NCBI GenBank assembly: GCA_016200445.1
Contig: JACQEQ010000013.1
Coordinates: 1 to 16,601 of the forward strand
Source of the DNA: Gammaproteobacteria bacterium
GTDB taxonomy: Bacteria > Pseudomonadota > Gammaproteobacteria > SG8-11
DNA: 16,601 nt
Direction: 5' to 3'
Shown: positions 1 to 7,905 of the stretch, in pieces
Numbering within the stretch: the stretch's first letter is position 1
Layout: each line of letters opens with the position of its first letter
The notes under the pieces: generated by a model
Databases searched by the model: none
Seen by the model: the letters and a program-made list of their open reading frames with translations, nothing else
Told to the model about the DNA's origin: nothing
Program-made: the position numbers and the translations under genes

Positions 1-59
1 GTCGCTCGTGTTCCGTTCTTGCTCATGTGTCCTCCGGATAAAGTGCTCGCCACTGAACT

Positions 60-302
60 GTGGCGTGCTTGTTTTATCCAGGGTTCAGAAGGAATGGAAT
101 AACGGCGTTAAATGATCGCTTACCGATTACCGACCTCGACTTCAGCGGCGCACAGGTCCAGCAGGCGGTGCTTGAGCGCGTCACGCTTGAGAAGAAAGGC
201 GATTTCACCGACGCAAAAATCGACACGTTGACCGTGAAAGGCTTGATAAAATCCCCCGGCCTCAACCTCATCCTCACCGGCTCCAATGTCAAGCTCGACT
301 AG
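60..302 (+). CDS. Doubtful short protein, possibly the 3' remnant of a larger gene
   Basis: An 80-codon frame from a GTG at 60 to a TAG at 300. The first 20 or so residues look like random coding. From about residue 21 (LPITDLDFSGAQ) onward it reads like real protein: alternating hydrophobic residues, with 'DFSGAQ' and 'DFTDAK' spaced as in short beta-strand repeats, loosely like pentapeptide or beta-solenoid proteins. The frame is closed upstream by stops at 39 and 54, and I see no convincing ribosome binding site for the GTG. It could be the surviving end of a truncated gene, a small hypothetical protein, or chance. I do not recognise the family. No function is proposed. Confidence 0.3.
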   Translation: MACLFYPGFRRNGITALNDRLPITDLDFSGAQVQQAVLERVTLEKKGDFTDAKIDTLTVKGLIKSPGLNLILTGSNVKLD

Positions 303-399
303 TTGCATGGTCCATCTATCCCAAAAGTCGACTTGCCAGCATTTCGCGCTTCGTTCACGCTATGCACCTACGATGGCGCAGCACGGAACGATCCGCGCA

Positions 400-428
400 T
401 TGGAACCTTATGCGTGTCGTTAAATAAT
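400..428 (+). promoter_or_regulatory. Candidate sigma70 promoter for the lipoprotein-autotransporter pair
   Basis: A -35-like TTGGAA (400-405) is followed, after 17 bases, by a -10-like AATAAT (423-428). These match the consensus hexamers at 4/6 and 5/6 positions with ideal spacing. Transcription would start near 435, about 33 bases before the ATG at 468. Found by eye, so chance is possible. The rest of the 165-bp region upstream of the gene (303-467) shows nothing else recognisable. Confidence 0.4.
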
Positions 429-467
429 AACGCTTTGCTCTCACCACCCATCACAGGGACGTCTCAC

Positions 468-3400
468 ATGTTGACCTTACGCGCCTGGATTCCCGCCACC
501 GCCTTGCTGCTGAGTTTGATCGTTGCGGGCTGTAGTAATAAAAACAATGACCCGGCACCCGCGCAAAACCAGACGCCTGCCCTGGCCAAAGCCTACGGCC
601 TCACCGCCCTCGCCGCCGACGGTGCCGCGACCCTAAGCTGGCCGGTGATCAACGGCGCGACGAAGTACCACCTGTACTGGTCCACCGGCGCCGACGTAAA
701 CACCGCGACCGCCAGCAAACTGGCCAACGTCAGCTCGCCATACACCCACGCCGGATTGAACAACGGCACCGCCTACCGCTACCTGTTCACTGCGGTGACG
801 GCGGCCGGTGAAACCCCGCCGTCCCCGGCAGTGAAAGTCACGCCCAAAACCCCGCAAGACGGCGCCCCGGCCAAAGTCTCCGTGCTGGCCGGCGATCGCA
901 GCATCACCTTGCTGTGGGATGCGGTGCCTACCGCCACCGGCTATAACATCTACTGGAACACCACCGGCGATGTGGGCCGCAACGACCAGAAAGTGGCGCA
1001 TGTCAGCTACCCGGCGGTGCATACCGGCCTGACCAACGGCCAGCAGTATTACTACACCGTCACGGCTGAAACGCCGCACTACGGCGAAGCCGCCTCGGCG
1101 GAAGTTTCCACCGCACCGCACATCGCCGCGCCCGGTCCCCCGGGGTCGGTGTCGGTGAGCGCGGGAGATCAACGCGCGAACTTGACGTGGACGAAGGTCG
1201 ACGACGCCAGCGCCTATGCGATCTACTGGAAACAGGACAGCAACGGCAACGATGTTTCGTTAGCCGATGCCCGCATTGAAGTCACCACCCCCAACTACAC
1301 CCACACCGGCCTGACCAACAACGCGCGTTATGCCTACCGTATTGCCGCGCTCAACGCGCAAGGCCCCAGCGTTCTTTCTGCGGCAGTCTCCGCCAAACCG
1401 CATGTGCCGGCCCCTGGGGCCCCGGGCAACGTTACCGCGCACGCGGGCAACGAACAGATCACCCTCACCTGGGATGCGGTGGCTGGCGCCAGTCAATACA
1501 ACCTGTACTGGGACACTGGTGCGGCGGTGACGGTGATTGCGAATGTGAAACCGCCGTTCGTGCACCAACCGCTGCGCGGCGGAGTGGCGGTGAACTACGC
1601 GGTGAGTGCGTTACGCGACGGGGTGGAAAGTGCCAGTTCGGCGCAGATCTCGGCCACGCCGTTAGGGCCGCTGCCGCCCACCCCGGTGCTTTCGGCGCAG
1701 GCGACCCTCAAACAGGTGGAGCTCACCTGGCCCGCAGTCCCCGGGGCGCTGGGTTATCAGGTGTATTGGCATCTCCAGGGCAACCCGGCTGAAACACTGG
1801 TCACCACCACCGACACGCGTTATACGCACACCGGCTTGCTCGACAGCACCACCTATGTGTACCGCATTGTGGCCATCACCGCGGACGGCATCAGTCTACC
1901 CACCGAAGCGCAAGCCACCACGCTGGCAGAAAATAGTCCTACCAGCAACGGTCCGCCGCCGGTCGAGATTCCCAGCACCTATCGTGTGGGCGGGACCATC
2001 ACCGGCTTGATCAGCAGCAGTAACGGGTTGGTGTTGACGCTGACCAATAGCACGAGTAACGCGCTGCTGGAAACGTATGCGGTTCCGCGTGATGCGACGC
2101 AGTCCTTTACCTTCACCAGCGCAGTGCAACCAGGCACCTACCGCGTGGCGGTCACGGCCTCGCCCAGTACACCGATCAGTCACAGCTGTAGCGTGGATGC
2201 CGGTACCGGCAGCGTCACCATCATCAATCAGGATATCGCCAGCGTTGTGATCAACTGCCTCACCAATAGCTTTGCGGTGGGCGGGACGGTGACCGGATTG
2301 ACCGGCACCGAAAGCGTTGAACTCACCCTAACTACCGGCACCACACAGACCACGACCGTTACGGCACCGATAACCCGCTACGCGTTTAGTGCGGTGCTCA
2401 GCGGCACAAATTACACGTTGAAGCTTGCGACGAATCCCAAAGGCAAAACTTGCCGATTCGCTGATGGCAAAGACAGTGTGACGAACGCGATTGTAAATAC
2501 CGACATCATTGCCGCCGTAACTTGCGTTAATAATTATGCCGTTGGAGGAACACTCTCGGGCCTGGTTGGCAGCGGATTGCGTTTAATGCTAAACGATGGA
2601 GCAACTACACAGACCTTGCCCATAAGTACGCCAGCAGCGGGATTTGCATTTCCTGTCATGTTACCGGAAGGTGCCCGCGTTACCGTTTCGGTGGTTACGC
2701 AGCCATCAAAACCCACACAAACATGCCGCGTTACCGGTGGAGCAACAGGTACTGTCACGAGTGCGAGCGCCAATGCAGTTGCTGTTACGTGTGCCTTTAA
2801 CTGGGGAAGGGTGAACCCGCGCATTGTCGGAAATCTCGCGGCGGTTACGTGGAACGGCCGCCAATTAATAGCGGTGGGGCAAGGGACGATTACAGGAACA
2901 ATATCGAATGGCAAAATTAATTGGGTACCTGCTAATAATCAAAGAATAAGTAAACCGATATGGACGGGGACTCAGTGGGTGGCCATCGATGCCGACACCC
3001 CGGGGACTATCCTCACCAGCGCTGATGGCATGGTATGGACGCCCTGGAAATCAGGGACGACAAACGTCGTACGCAAAATCATTTGGACGGGCAGCCAGCT
3101 TGTGGCAGTTGGAGATGCGGGCACGATACTCACTAGCACAGATGGCCAAATCTGGTCATCCCAAGTGTCAAACACAACAAACGCTCTTAATGGCATTGTC
3201 TGGACGGGCAGCCAGTTTGTGGTGGTCGGTGATGCCGGTACGATTCTGACTAGTACGAACGGCTCAACCTGGTCGACAGCTCCCGCGTTACCTTCGTCCG
3301 ACGTATTGACCTCGATCATCTGGACTGGGAGTCAGATGGTCGCAATGTCAAATAGCGCGGTGTTTATCAGCAGCAATGGAATGGAATGGGTTAATCGAAC

Positions 3401-4625
3401 TCCGACTGGAATCATTAGTGCGATTGACGCGATTGCTTCGAATGGCAATCAAATTATTCTCACAAGCTACACCCAAATATTTATGTCAACTGATGGTACC
3501 TCATGGACATCGATCTCATCACCGCCATTGACGAGATTCGTTACCTGGACCGGAATCGAGTTTATTGTGACGGGGTATTCCGGCAAATTAATGACTAGTC
3601 CTGATGGGCTCACTTGGACTGAACAGACTACGACCACGATGAATTGGCTTTATGAAGTTACCCGGGTGGGTGAGTTGCTCGTAGCGGTGGGAGAGTACGG
3701 AACCATTCTTACTAGTTCCGATAACGGGGTTACGTGGACCCATGAGGCATCCACCGAACATATTCGCGACATGGTTACAAACGGCGCACAGTGGGTTGGC
3801 GTCGGTGAAAGCGGCAGCATACTGACCAGCCCGGATGGTGTTAATTGGACGCCAAGAAGTACAGCAACGCCCGTCCAATATCTCTGGAGTGTTGCCGAAA
3901 CTAGCGCGGCTTCGATACCCGGCATTCGGTTTATAGCCGTTGGATCACTGGGTGCGATACTGACCAGTCCGGACGGCATAACGTGGACGTCACAAAACTC
4001 GACGACGACGCAAATGCTCTGGGGTGTAACGTGGTCAGGAGGTTTGTTTGTCGCGGTCGGAGAGGGCGGCACAATTGTCACGAGTAACGACGGGATAACG
4101 TGGTCGCCTAGCGTATCGGGAACAACCCAGTCTTTCCGAAGTGTCGCTGGGGATGGCAAGCAATGGGTAGCGGTAAGCCATGGAAGCACGGTCGGAGGGG
4201 TTGCTAGCGGTACGATTTTTACTGGTTCGCGGAATGTGGCCAGTTCATCGGGGATCGATTGGGTTTCGAGCGCAACGGTTCCTATGTATGTATCGTACGG
4301 AGTCAGTTGGTCAGCGGGGCAATGGCTGGTCGGCGGTTATCCATCGAACACCTCAACCTACACAAGTACTGATGGCATGAGCTGGAGACCCGTGTCGTTG
4401 ACTGCTGGTAACGGATATAACTACCGTTTCTTTAAGGTAGGAAACCAATGGTTAAGCGCAGGAACTACCGGCGACATGATCACCAGTACCGACGGGGATA
4501 CCTGGACAGCCAGTCCGGAGTTGAATATCCCGTTTATTGGGGCCGGCTGGATTGACGGCCTTGCGTGGTCAGGAAATGAATTGATGGCATATGGCTTCGG
4601 TGGATTAATTTACGTCACACAGTAA
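468..4625 (+). CDS. Giant modular surface lipoprotein: five FN3 domains, three Cys-paired repeats, Asp-box beta-propeller region
   Basis: A 1385-residue predicted lipoprotein. The N-terminus (MLTLRAWIPA, then a hydrophobic stretch ending LIVAGC) is a signal peptide with a lipobox, Cys22 being the lipidated residue. I chose the ATG at 468 because it gives this signal peptide and has AGGGA about nine bases upstream; the frame is open back to 303, but that 55-residue extension would bury the signal. Domains in order: FN3 at about 41-126, 132-218, 223-313, 317-398 and 405-487, each with a W...Y.(I/L/V)YW core and YTHTGL.N-like turn; three repeats starting VGGT at about 507, 604 and 692, with Cys pairs 574/597, 662/686 and 753/775; then about 780-1385, with 14 motifs of the form S-x-(D/N)-G-x-x-W (one contains the longer canonical SSDNGVTW) alternating with 'WTGSQ.VAVG..GTILTS'. 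The last are typical of BNR/Asp-box or Ycf48-like propeller blades. Likely binds a surface ligand or partner; no catalytic residues are evident. GC content falls markedly inside the gene. Confidence 0.85.
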   Translation: MLTLRAWIPATALLLSLIVAGCSNKNNDPAPAQNQTPALAKAYGLTALAADGAATLSWPVINGATKYHLYWSTGADVNTATASKLANVSSPYTHAGLNNGTAYRYLFTAVTAAGETPPSPAVKVTPKTPQDGAPAKVSVLAGDRSITLLWDAVPTATGYNIYWNTTGDVGRNDQKVAHVSYPAVHTGLTNGQQYYYTVTAETPHYGEAASAEVSTAPHIAAPGPPGSVSVSAGDQRANLTWTKVDDASAYAIYWKQDSNGNDVSLADARIEVTTPNYTHTGLTNNARYAYRIAALNAQGPSVLSAAVSAKPHVPAPGAPGNVTAHAGNEQITLTWDAVAGASQYNLYWDTGAAVTVIANVKPPFVHQPLRGGVAVNYAVSALRDGVESASSAQISATPLGPLPPTPVLSAQATLKQVELTWPAVPGALGYQVYWHLQGNPAETLVTTTDTRYTHTGLLDSTTYVYRIVAITADGISLPTEAQATTLAENSPTSNGPPPVEIPSTYRVGGTITGLISSSNGLVLTLTNSTSNALLETYAVPRDATQSFTFTSAVQPGTYRVAVTASPSTPISHSCSVDAGTGSVTIINQDIASVVINCLTNSFAVGGTVTGLTGTESVELTLTTGTTQTTTVTAPITRYAFSAVLSGTNYTLKLATNPKGKTCRFADGKDSVTNAIVNTDIIAAVTCVNNYAVGGTLSGLVGSGLRLMLNDGATTQTLPISTPAAGFAFPVMLPEGARVTVSVVTQPSKPTQTCRVTGGATGTVTSASANAVAVTCAFNWGRVNPRIVGNLAAVTWNGRQLIAVGQGTITGTISNGKINWVPANNQRISKPIWTGTQWVAIDADTPGTILTSADGMVWTPWKSGTTNVVRKIIWTGSQLVAVGDAGTILTSTDGQIWSSQVSNTTNALNGIVWTGSQFVVVGDAGTILTSTNGSTWSTAPALPSSDVLTSIIWTGSQMVAMSNSAVFISSNGMEWVNRTPTGIISAIDAIASNGNQIILTSYTQIFMSTDGTSWTSISSPPLTRFVTWTGIEFIVTGYSGKLMTSPDGLTWTEQTTTTMNWLYEVTRVGELLVAVGEYGTILTSSDNGVTWTHEASTEHIRDMVTNGAQWVGVGESGSILTSPDGVNWTPRSTATPVQYLWSVAETSAASIPGIRFIAVGSLGAILTSPDGITWTSQNSTTTQMLWGVTWSGGLFVAVGEGGTIVTSNDGITWSPSVSGTTQSFRSVAGDGKQWVAVSHGSTVGGVASGTIFTGSRNVASSSGIDWVSSATVPMYVSYGVSWSAGQWLVGGYPSNTSTYTSTDGMSWRPVSLTAGNGYNYRFFKVGNQWLSAGTTGDMITSTDGDTWTASPELNIPFIGAGWIDGLAWSGNELMAYGFGGLIYVTQ
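588..1928 (+). repeat. Five fibronectin type III domain-encoding repeats
   Basis: The encoded segments (protein residues about 41-487) share a spaced pattern: a Trp in strand B ('L.W..V'), then 'A..Y.(L/I/V)YW', a 'Y.HTGL.NG..Y.Y.(V/I)(T/A)A' block and a closing 'S....TP' with a Pro-rich join. The second and third domains are joined by 'AAPGPPG' and the third and fourth by 'PAPGAPG', so whole-domain duplication is likely. This part is GC-rich: the 60 bases at 601-660 contain 44 G or C by hand count. Confidence 0.8.
1980..2804 (+). repeat. Three Cys-paired 'VGGT.(T/S)GL' repeats
   Basis: Three successive segments of about 85-95 residues each start with VGGT(I/V/L)(T/S)GL, continue with a beta-rich LxLT or LRLML core, and contain two Cys residues 22-24 apart, the second at the end of the repeat (…VVINC, …AAVTC, …VAVTC). 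The pattern resembles extracellular beta-sandwich repeats common in proteobacterial lipoproteins, and the Cys pair probably forms one disulfide per repeat in an oxidising compartment. The disulfide is inference. Confidence 0.65.
2805..4622 (+). repeat. Region of 14 Asp-box-like beta-propeller motifs
   Basis: The encoded residues, about 780-1385, carry 14 copies of S-x-(D/N)-G-x-x-W or a close variant, the first SNGKINW near 813 and the last STDGDTW near 1341. Copy 12 (SSGIDW) lacks one residue, and copy 8 has the longer SxDxGxxW form. Two neighbouring blades share the identical 15 bases TGGACGGGCAGCCAG at 3084-3098 and 3201-3215, 117 bases (39 codons) apart, so at least that blade was duplicated recently or kept homogeneous. 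Confidence 0.7.
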
Positions 4626-4701
4626 TTTTCAGAAGTGGAAGGACATGACAGTTATGTCTGTGGGTTAATAACGATGTGCATTACTATTGGGGAGAGGGGA
4701 T

Positions 4702-6396
4702 ATGGAGAATTACGCAGGAAGCTCGACGCAGTCTTTGCGCGCAGAATACAAAGGACTTACGAAGATTGGTACTTGGGTTGCGCTGTTTTTATGGGGTTGG
4801 GCTACTCTTTTTTGTAATACCGCGCATGCCCTAACTGCCGCCGACGTCAGCATCCGTACCCCGATCAATCAAGCCACTACGGTGGATCTGACCGCCAGCA
4901 TCGACAACCCGGCTGGGGTTACTCTCACTGTGGGCACTCCCCATAACGGTACCGCTGTGGTAGTCAACAGCAATGCTCTGACAGTAACCTACACACCCGC
5001 TGCGAATTATATTGGTGAGGACAATTTTACCTACACCGTCACCGCAGCCACTGGGGGAGCGAGTGCTACGGGCTTAGTCACCATCATCGTAGGCACTGTG
5101 GATCTGTCCAACCAAACCGTCACTACTCCCAGCGGCACCGTCGAAAACACCTTCAAAGACGTTTGCTATGAGTCAACAGCCGCTCCCTCCGCCGATTTAA
5201 AAAAACTCTGTGACGAATTTTCCGTAGCATCACCTGAACAACGTACCAAGATGATTGAGCAATTGGCGCCCGAAGAAGTGTCGGCGCAAACCCCGGCGGG
5301 CAACCTACTCGCCACCCAACAACTGCGCAACGTGGGTGGACGCTTGGCTGCGTTACGCCAAGGCGCGCAAGGCGTGTCGGTGGCGGGATTAAGTTTCGTG
5401 CAAGGCGGCACGGTGTTGTCGGCGGCGGCTTTGCGTCAGGGTGTAGCGCAGCGGACGGTGTCGCTGAACCCGCAAAATCAACCCGTGTTGTCGGCGGCAG
5501 CGCAACCTGGCGATGGCTTAAGCAATCCGCTTGCGCGTAGTAATTTAGGCGTATTTGTCAGCGGTACCGTCAGTGGCGGTGACCGCACCTCCAGCGCCAA
5601 CGAAGACGGTTTTAAACATGCCAGCTACGGCTTGACGACCGGAGCCGACTACCGCTTCAGTAACACCCTTGTGGCTGGCGGCGCTTTGGGGTTTGCCAAA
5701 TCGGCGGTCGACTTCGATCTGAACAGCGGCACGCTGGACGTGCACGGCATCAGCTTCACCGGCTATGGCACCTATTATTTGTCGGACAAAACCTATCTCG
5801 AAGCGGTGCTGGGATATAACGCGCATAAATTTAAATCCACGCGCCGCTTTGACTACTTCGCCGGAGCCACCCATGTGCAAGCGCGCACTGCGGGAAAATC
5901 CAACAGCAAATTGATTGCAGCGAGCGTGGGCGGCGGGTATGAGGCATTAACGCGCGGCGCATTCACTGCGAATCTCTCGGCGCGTTATGACTATTTGAGT
6001 TCAGCGCTCGCGGCCTATCGCGAAAGCGGTGCGCCAGGTCTGGATCTGGCCATTCAAAAGCAGGATACACAGGCATCGGTGGCATCACTGGGTACGCAAC
6101 TAAGTTATGCGCTGAGTTTCCGTTGGGGGGTGCTGTTGCCGCAATGCAGCCTGGCGTGGAATCACGGCTTTAACGACAACGCCGAATTGATCAAAGGCAG
6201 TTTCGTGGGGGATCAAACACAAACCACGTTTGCGTTTAAGTCGGACAACCCGGACCGCGATTACACCACGGTGGGCTTGGGTGCGTCGCTGATTATGCCC
6301 GGCGGCAACACTAGTTTTGTGCACTACGAGACCACGCGCGGCAAGGCGTATTGGTCGGATTACAATGTCGCATTAGGTATGCGCTGGGAGTTGTAG
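4702..6396 (+). CDS. Autotransporter with Ig-like domain and very small passenger
   Basis: 564 residues. The ATG at 4702 is preceded by GGAGAGGGG (4691-4699), a strong ribosome binding site; a TTG at 4687 in the same frame overlaps that region and is unlikely. An extended N-terminus leads into a hydrophobic stretch (about 24-38) ending in AHA at 41-43, a good signal peptidase I site. Residues about 47-131 resemble a bacterial Ig/cadherin-like domain ('VTYTPAANYIGEDNFTYTV'). Residues about 155-222 are a linker with Cys155 and Cys170 and a probably helical 'EQLAPEEVSAQ…LRNVGGRLAALRQG' block, a pattern seen just before many autotransporter barrels. From about 283 to the end is an autotransporter-type beta-barrel with alternating 'GLTTGADYRF', 'GFAKSAVDFDL' and 'GYGTYYLSDKTYLEAVLGY' strands. 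It ends in RWEL rather than the commoner terminal F or W. The passenger is only about 240 residues. It lies 76 bp after the lipoprotein gene on the same strand, so co-expression is likely. Confidence 0.85.
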   Translation: MENYAGSSTQSLRAEYKGLTKIGTWVALFLWGWATLFCNTAHALTAADVSIRTPINQATTVDLTASIDNPAGVTLTVGTPHNGTAVVVNSNALTVTYTPAANYIGEDNFTYTVTAATGGASATGLVTIIVGTVDLSNQTVTTPSGTVENTFKDVCYESTAAPSADLKKLCDEFSVASPEQRTKMIEQLAPEEVSAQTPAGNLLATQQLRNVGGRLAALRQGAQGVSVAGLSFVQGGTVLSAAALRQGVAQRTVSLNPQNQPVLSAAAQPGDGLSNPLARSNLGVFVSGTVSGGDRTSSANEDGFKHASYGLTTGADYRFSNTLVAGGALGFAKSAVDFDLNSGTLDVHGISFTGYGTYYLSDKTYLEAVLGYNAHKFKSTRRFDYFAGATHVQARTAGKSNSKLIAASVGGGYEALTRGAFTANLSARYDYLSSALAAYRESGAPGLDLAIQKQDTQASVASLGTQLSYALSFRWGVLLPQCSLAWNHGFNDNAELIKGSFVGDQTQTTFAFKSDNPDRDYTTVGLGASLIMPGGNTSFVHYETTRGKAYWSDYNVALGMRWEL

Positions 6397-6410
6397 CAGG
6401 ACTCGACATG

Positions 6411-6426
6411 GGCGATTTAATTCGCC
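6411..6426. terminator. Small hairpin between convergent genes, possible weak terminator
   Basis: GGCGA and TCGCC pair across a six-base loop, between the autotransporter stop (6396) and the stop of the convergent S41 peptidase gene (6456). The stem is only five pairs and there is no clear T-run on either side, so intrinsic termination is uncertain. It is the only candidate I see in the 59-bp gap. Confidence 0.25.
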
Positions 6427-6455
6427 TAACAATTCAACTCCCGTAAAAATTCGCA

Positions 6456-7817
6456 TCAATAGGTACCGGGCATGTGAATCTGGGTCAGCGTGGGTTGCTC
6501 AGGCATTGGGTACTCTGCATCACTGCGCTTGGTTAATAAGCCCGTCGTGCTGCGCAATGCGGTTGCCGGACACGCATTGTTGTTAACCCAATGTAACGCA
6601 GTCGCGACCGAGGCTTCGGCAACATCGCCCTGCGGGTTAGTGATGTCGTCGCTGGCCGCACAAAATTTCCCGCTGAAAGCAGTGTTAGGCAATCCGTCGA
6701 AAAAATCTCCTTCGTTGTCGCGGTTAACATGTTTAAACGTAATGAGCCGCAAGCGTACATCGCACCCGGTTTGATCGAACGGATATTGCCCGACCGGCTT
6801 GCCATACGTGGTCGCGCCCACAATGGCGATATTCGCGTAGGGTTCGAGAATATTAATCACAAGCTCGCTGGCCGAGGCGGTTGCCACCGTAGCAATGAAA
6901 GCGATGTTGACACCTGCCACTGCATCGGCATCATCGGTAAACAACACGGTGCGCTGCTCATTGCTGTGGCGGCTATTAAATCGCACGCTGTACATCGGTT
7001 GGCCGCTGCGGCCTGGCGACATTAACTTGGCTAAGGTTTCAGCAATCGATACCAAACCACCGCCGTTGTAGCGCACATCGATGATGATGTCGTTTACATA
7101 CGCCGCCTTGAATGCGCGAAATGCTGCGCGTAACGGCGCCTCCGAAGGTGAAATAAAGGAGCGCAGGTTGACATAACCCACCGGCGTGAGACCGACTCTT
7201 TCGATGATCTTGTATTCCGGCACCGGGTCAACCGAGTAAGAGCGTTTGATAAGCGTACGATCCACTGGGTCTGCAGATTGTGGTACCTGCACGCGGATTG
7301 TCCGCTGCACACCCGCTTGCGCTGGCCCAAGCGCGTTGTTGAGTTCGTTTGCAGCAATCAGCATCGCAACCGAAACCAGGTTGGTTGCATCGGTACCTAT
7401 CGCCATGATTTCGTCGCCGCGTAAAAATCCCGCGTCGCTCGCTGCCGACCCGCCAAAAACTTGCGTGACATACAAATGATCGGTATCGCGCTTACTTAAA
7501 CTTATGCCGAACCCCACCGATGCACCGTCAGAAAAAAATTGCTGTTCGGCAGCGGGCGTTGTTAGATAACTGAAGTGCCGGTCTTTGTTCTGCTCGCGCG
7601 CCGTGGCGGTGAGCGCGTCGAGCAGCTCGGCTGCGGTGGCGTAGCTTGACATATCTACGTTCGCCGGCAGCAAATCCAGGAACAGATACGCATCGCGCGC
7701 AGCGTTCAATACAAAATTCTTTTCGGTGGTAGCAGTACATTGGTGCGATGGCGAGCTGCTACTGCAAGCTGCTGTGCTCGTAGCGGCAAGCAGCAGTAAA
7801 TAAATCCGGAATTTCAT
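6456..7817 (-). CDS. S41 family (C-terminal processing type) peptidase, predicted lipoprotein
   Basis: 453 residues. A short signal (MKFRIYLLLLAATSTAAC) ends in an acceptable lipobox with Cys18, followed by a run of Ser, so membrane anchoring in the envelope is likely. A PDZ-like segment is visible at about 98-180 ('GFGISLSKR…VFGGSAASDAGFLRGDEIMAI'). The tail-specific peptidase core follows: 'DIIIDVRYNGGG' (243-254), 'ATASASELV' with Ser315, and 'GATTYGKPVGQ' with Lys340. The 25-residue Ser-Lys spacing equals that of the Ser/Lys dyad in E. coli Prc and plant CtpA, so the active site looks intact. Several Cys residues in the C-terminal half (352, 386, 416) fit an exported protein. Substrate unknown. 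It stands alone on the minus strand, convergent with the autotransporter gene. A role in processing neighbouring surface proteins is only a guess from position. Confidence 0.85.
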   Translation of the reverse strand: MKFRIYLLLLAATSTAACSSSSPSHQCTATTEKNFVLNAARDAYLFLDLLPANVDMSSYATAAELLDALTATAREQNKDRHFSYLTTPAAEQQFFSDGASVGFGISLSKRDTDHLYVTQVFGGSAASDAGFLRGDEIMAIGTDATNLVSVAMLIAANELNNALGPAQAGVQRTIRVQVPQSADPVDRTLIKRSYSVDPVPEYKIIERVGLTPVGYVNLRSFISPSEAPLRAAFRAFKAAYVNDIIIDVRYNGGGLVSIAETLAKLMSPGRSGQPMYSVRFNSRHSNEQRTVLFTDDADAVAGVNIAFIATVATASASELVINILEPYANIAIVGATTYGKPVGQYPFDQTGCDVRLRLITFKHVNRDNEGDFFDGLPNTAFSGKFCAASDDITNPQGDVAEASVATALHWVNNNACPATALRSTTGLLTKRSDAEYPMPEQPTLTQIHMPGTY

Positions 7818-7905
7818 AGCAAGACTCTATTCGACATTGAAATGTGTGGCGTTAGGATAGCAGCGTAAGCGCTTAAACTCTTGTGACGCAGCGCCAGAGT
7901 AATCG

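Noticed and set aside
303..467. N-terminal extension of the lipoprotein frame back to 303
   Set aside because: It would add 55 residues before the signal peptide, has no ribosome binding site at 303, and would bury the lipobox; the ATG at 468 has AGGGA and a perfect signal.
633..1172. 179-codon minus-strand frame inside the lipoprotein gene
   Set aside because: Opposite the FN3 domains and strongly biased to Arg, Gly, His and Val; typical antisense frame in GC-rich repeats.
3650..4189. 179-codon minus-strand frame inside the propeller region
   Set aside because: Its internal repeats mirror the propeller blades on the opposite strand; no start signal or independent domain.
2805..4622. CRISPR-like or simple tandem DNA repeat
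   Set aside because: The periodicity is at protein level (blades of variable length with coding constraint), without conserved short DNA repeats and unique spacers.
4635..4817. 60-codon frame starting nine bases after the lipoprotein stop
   Set aside because: It overlaps the strong ribosome binding site and the signal peptide of the autotransporter in another frame and has no features of its own.
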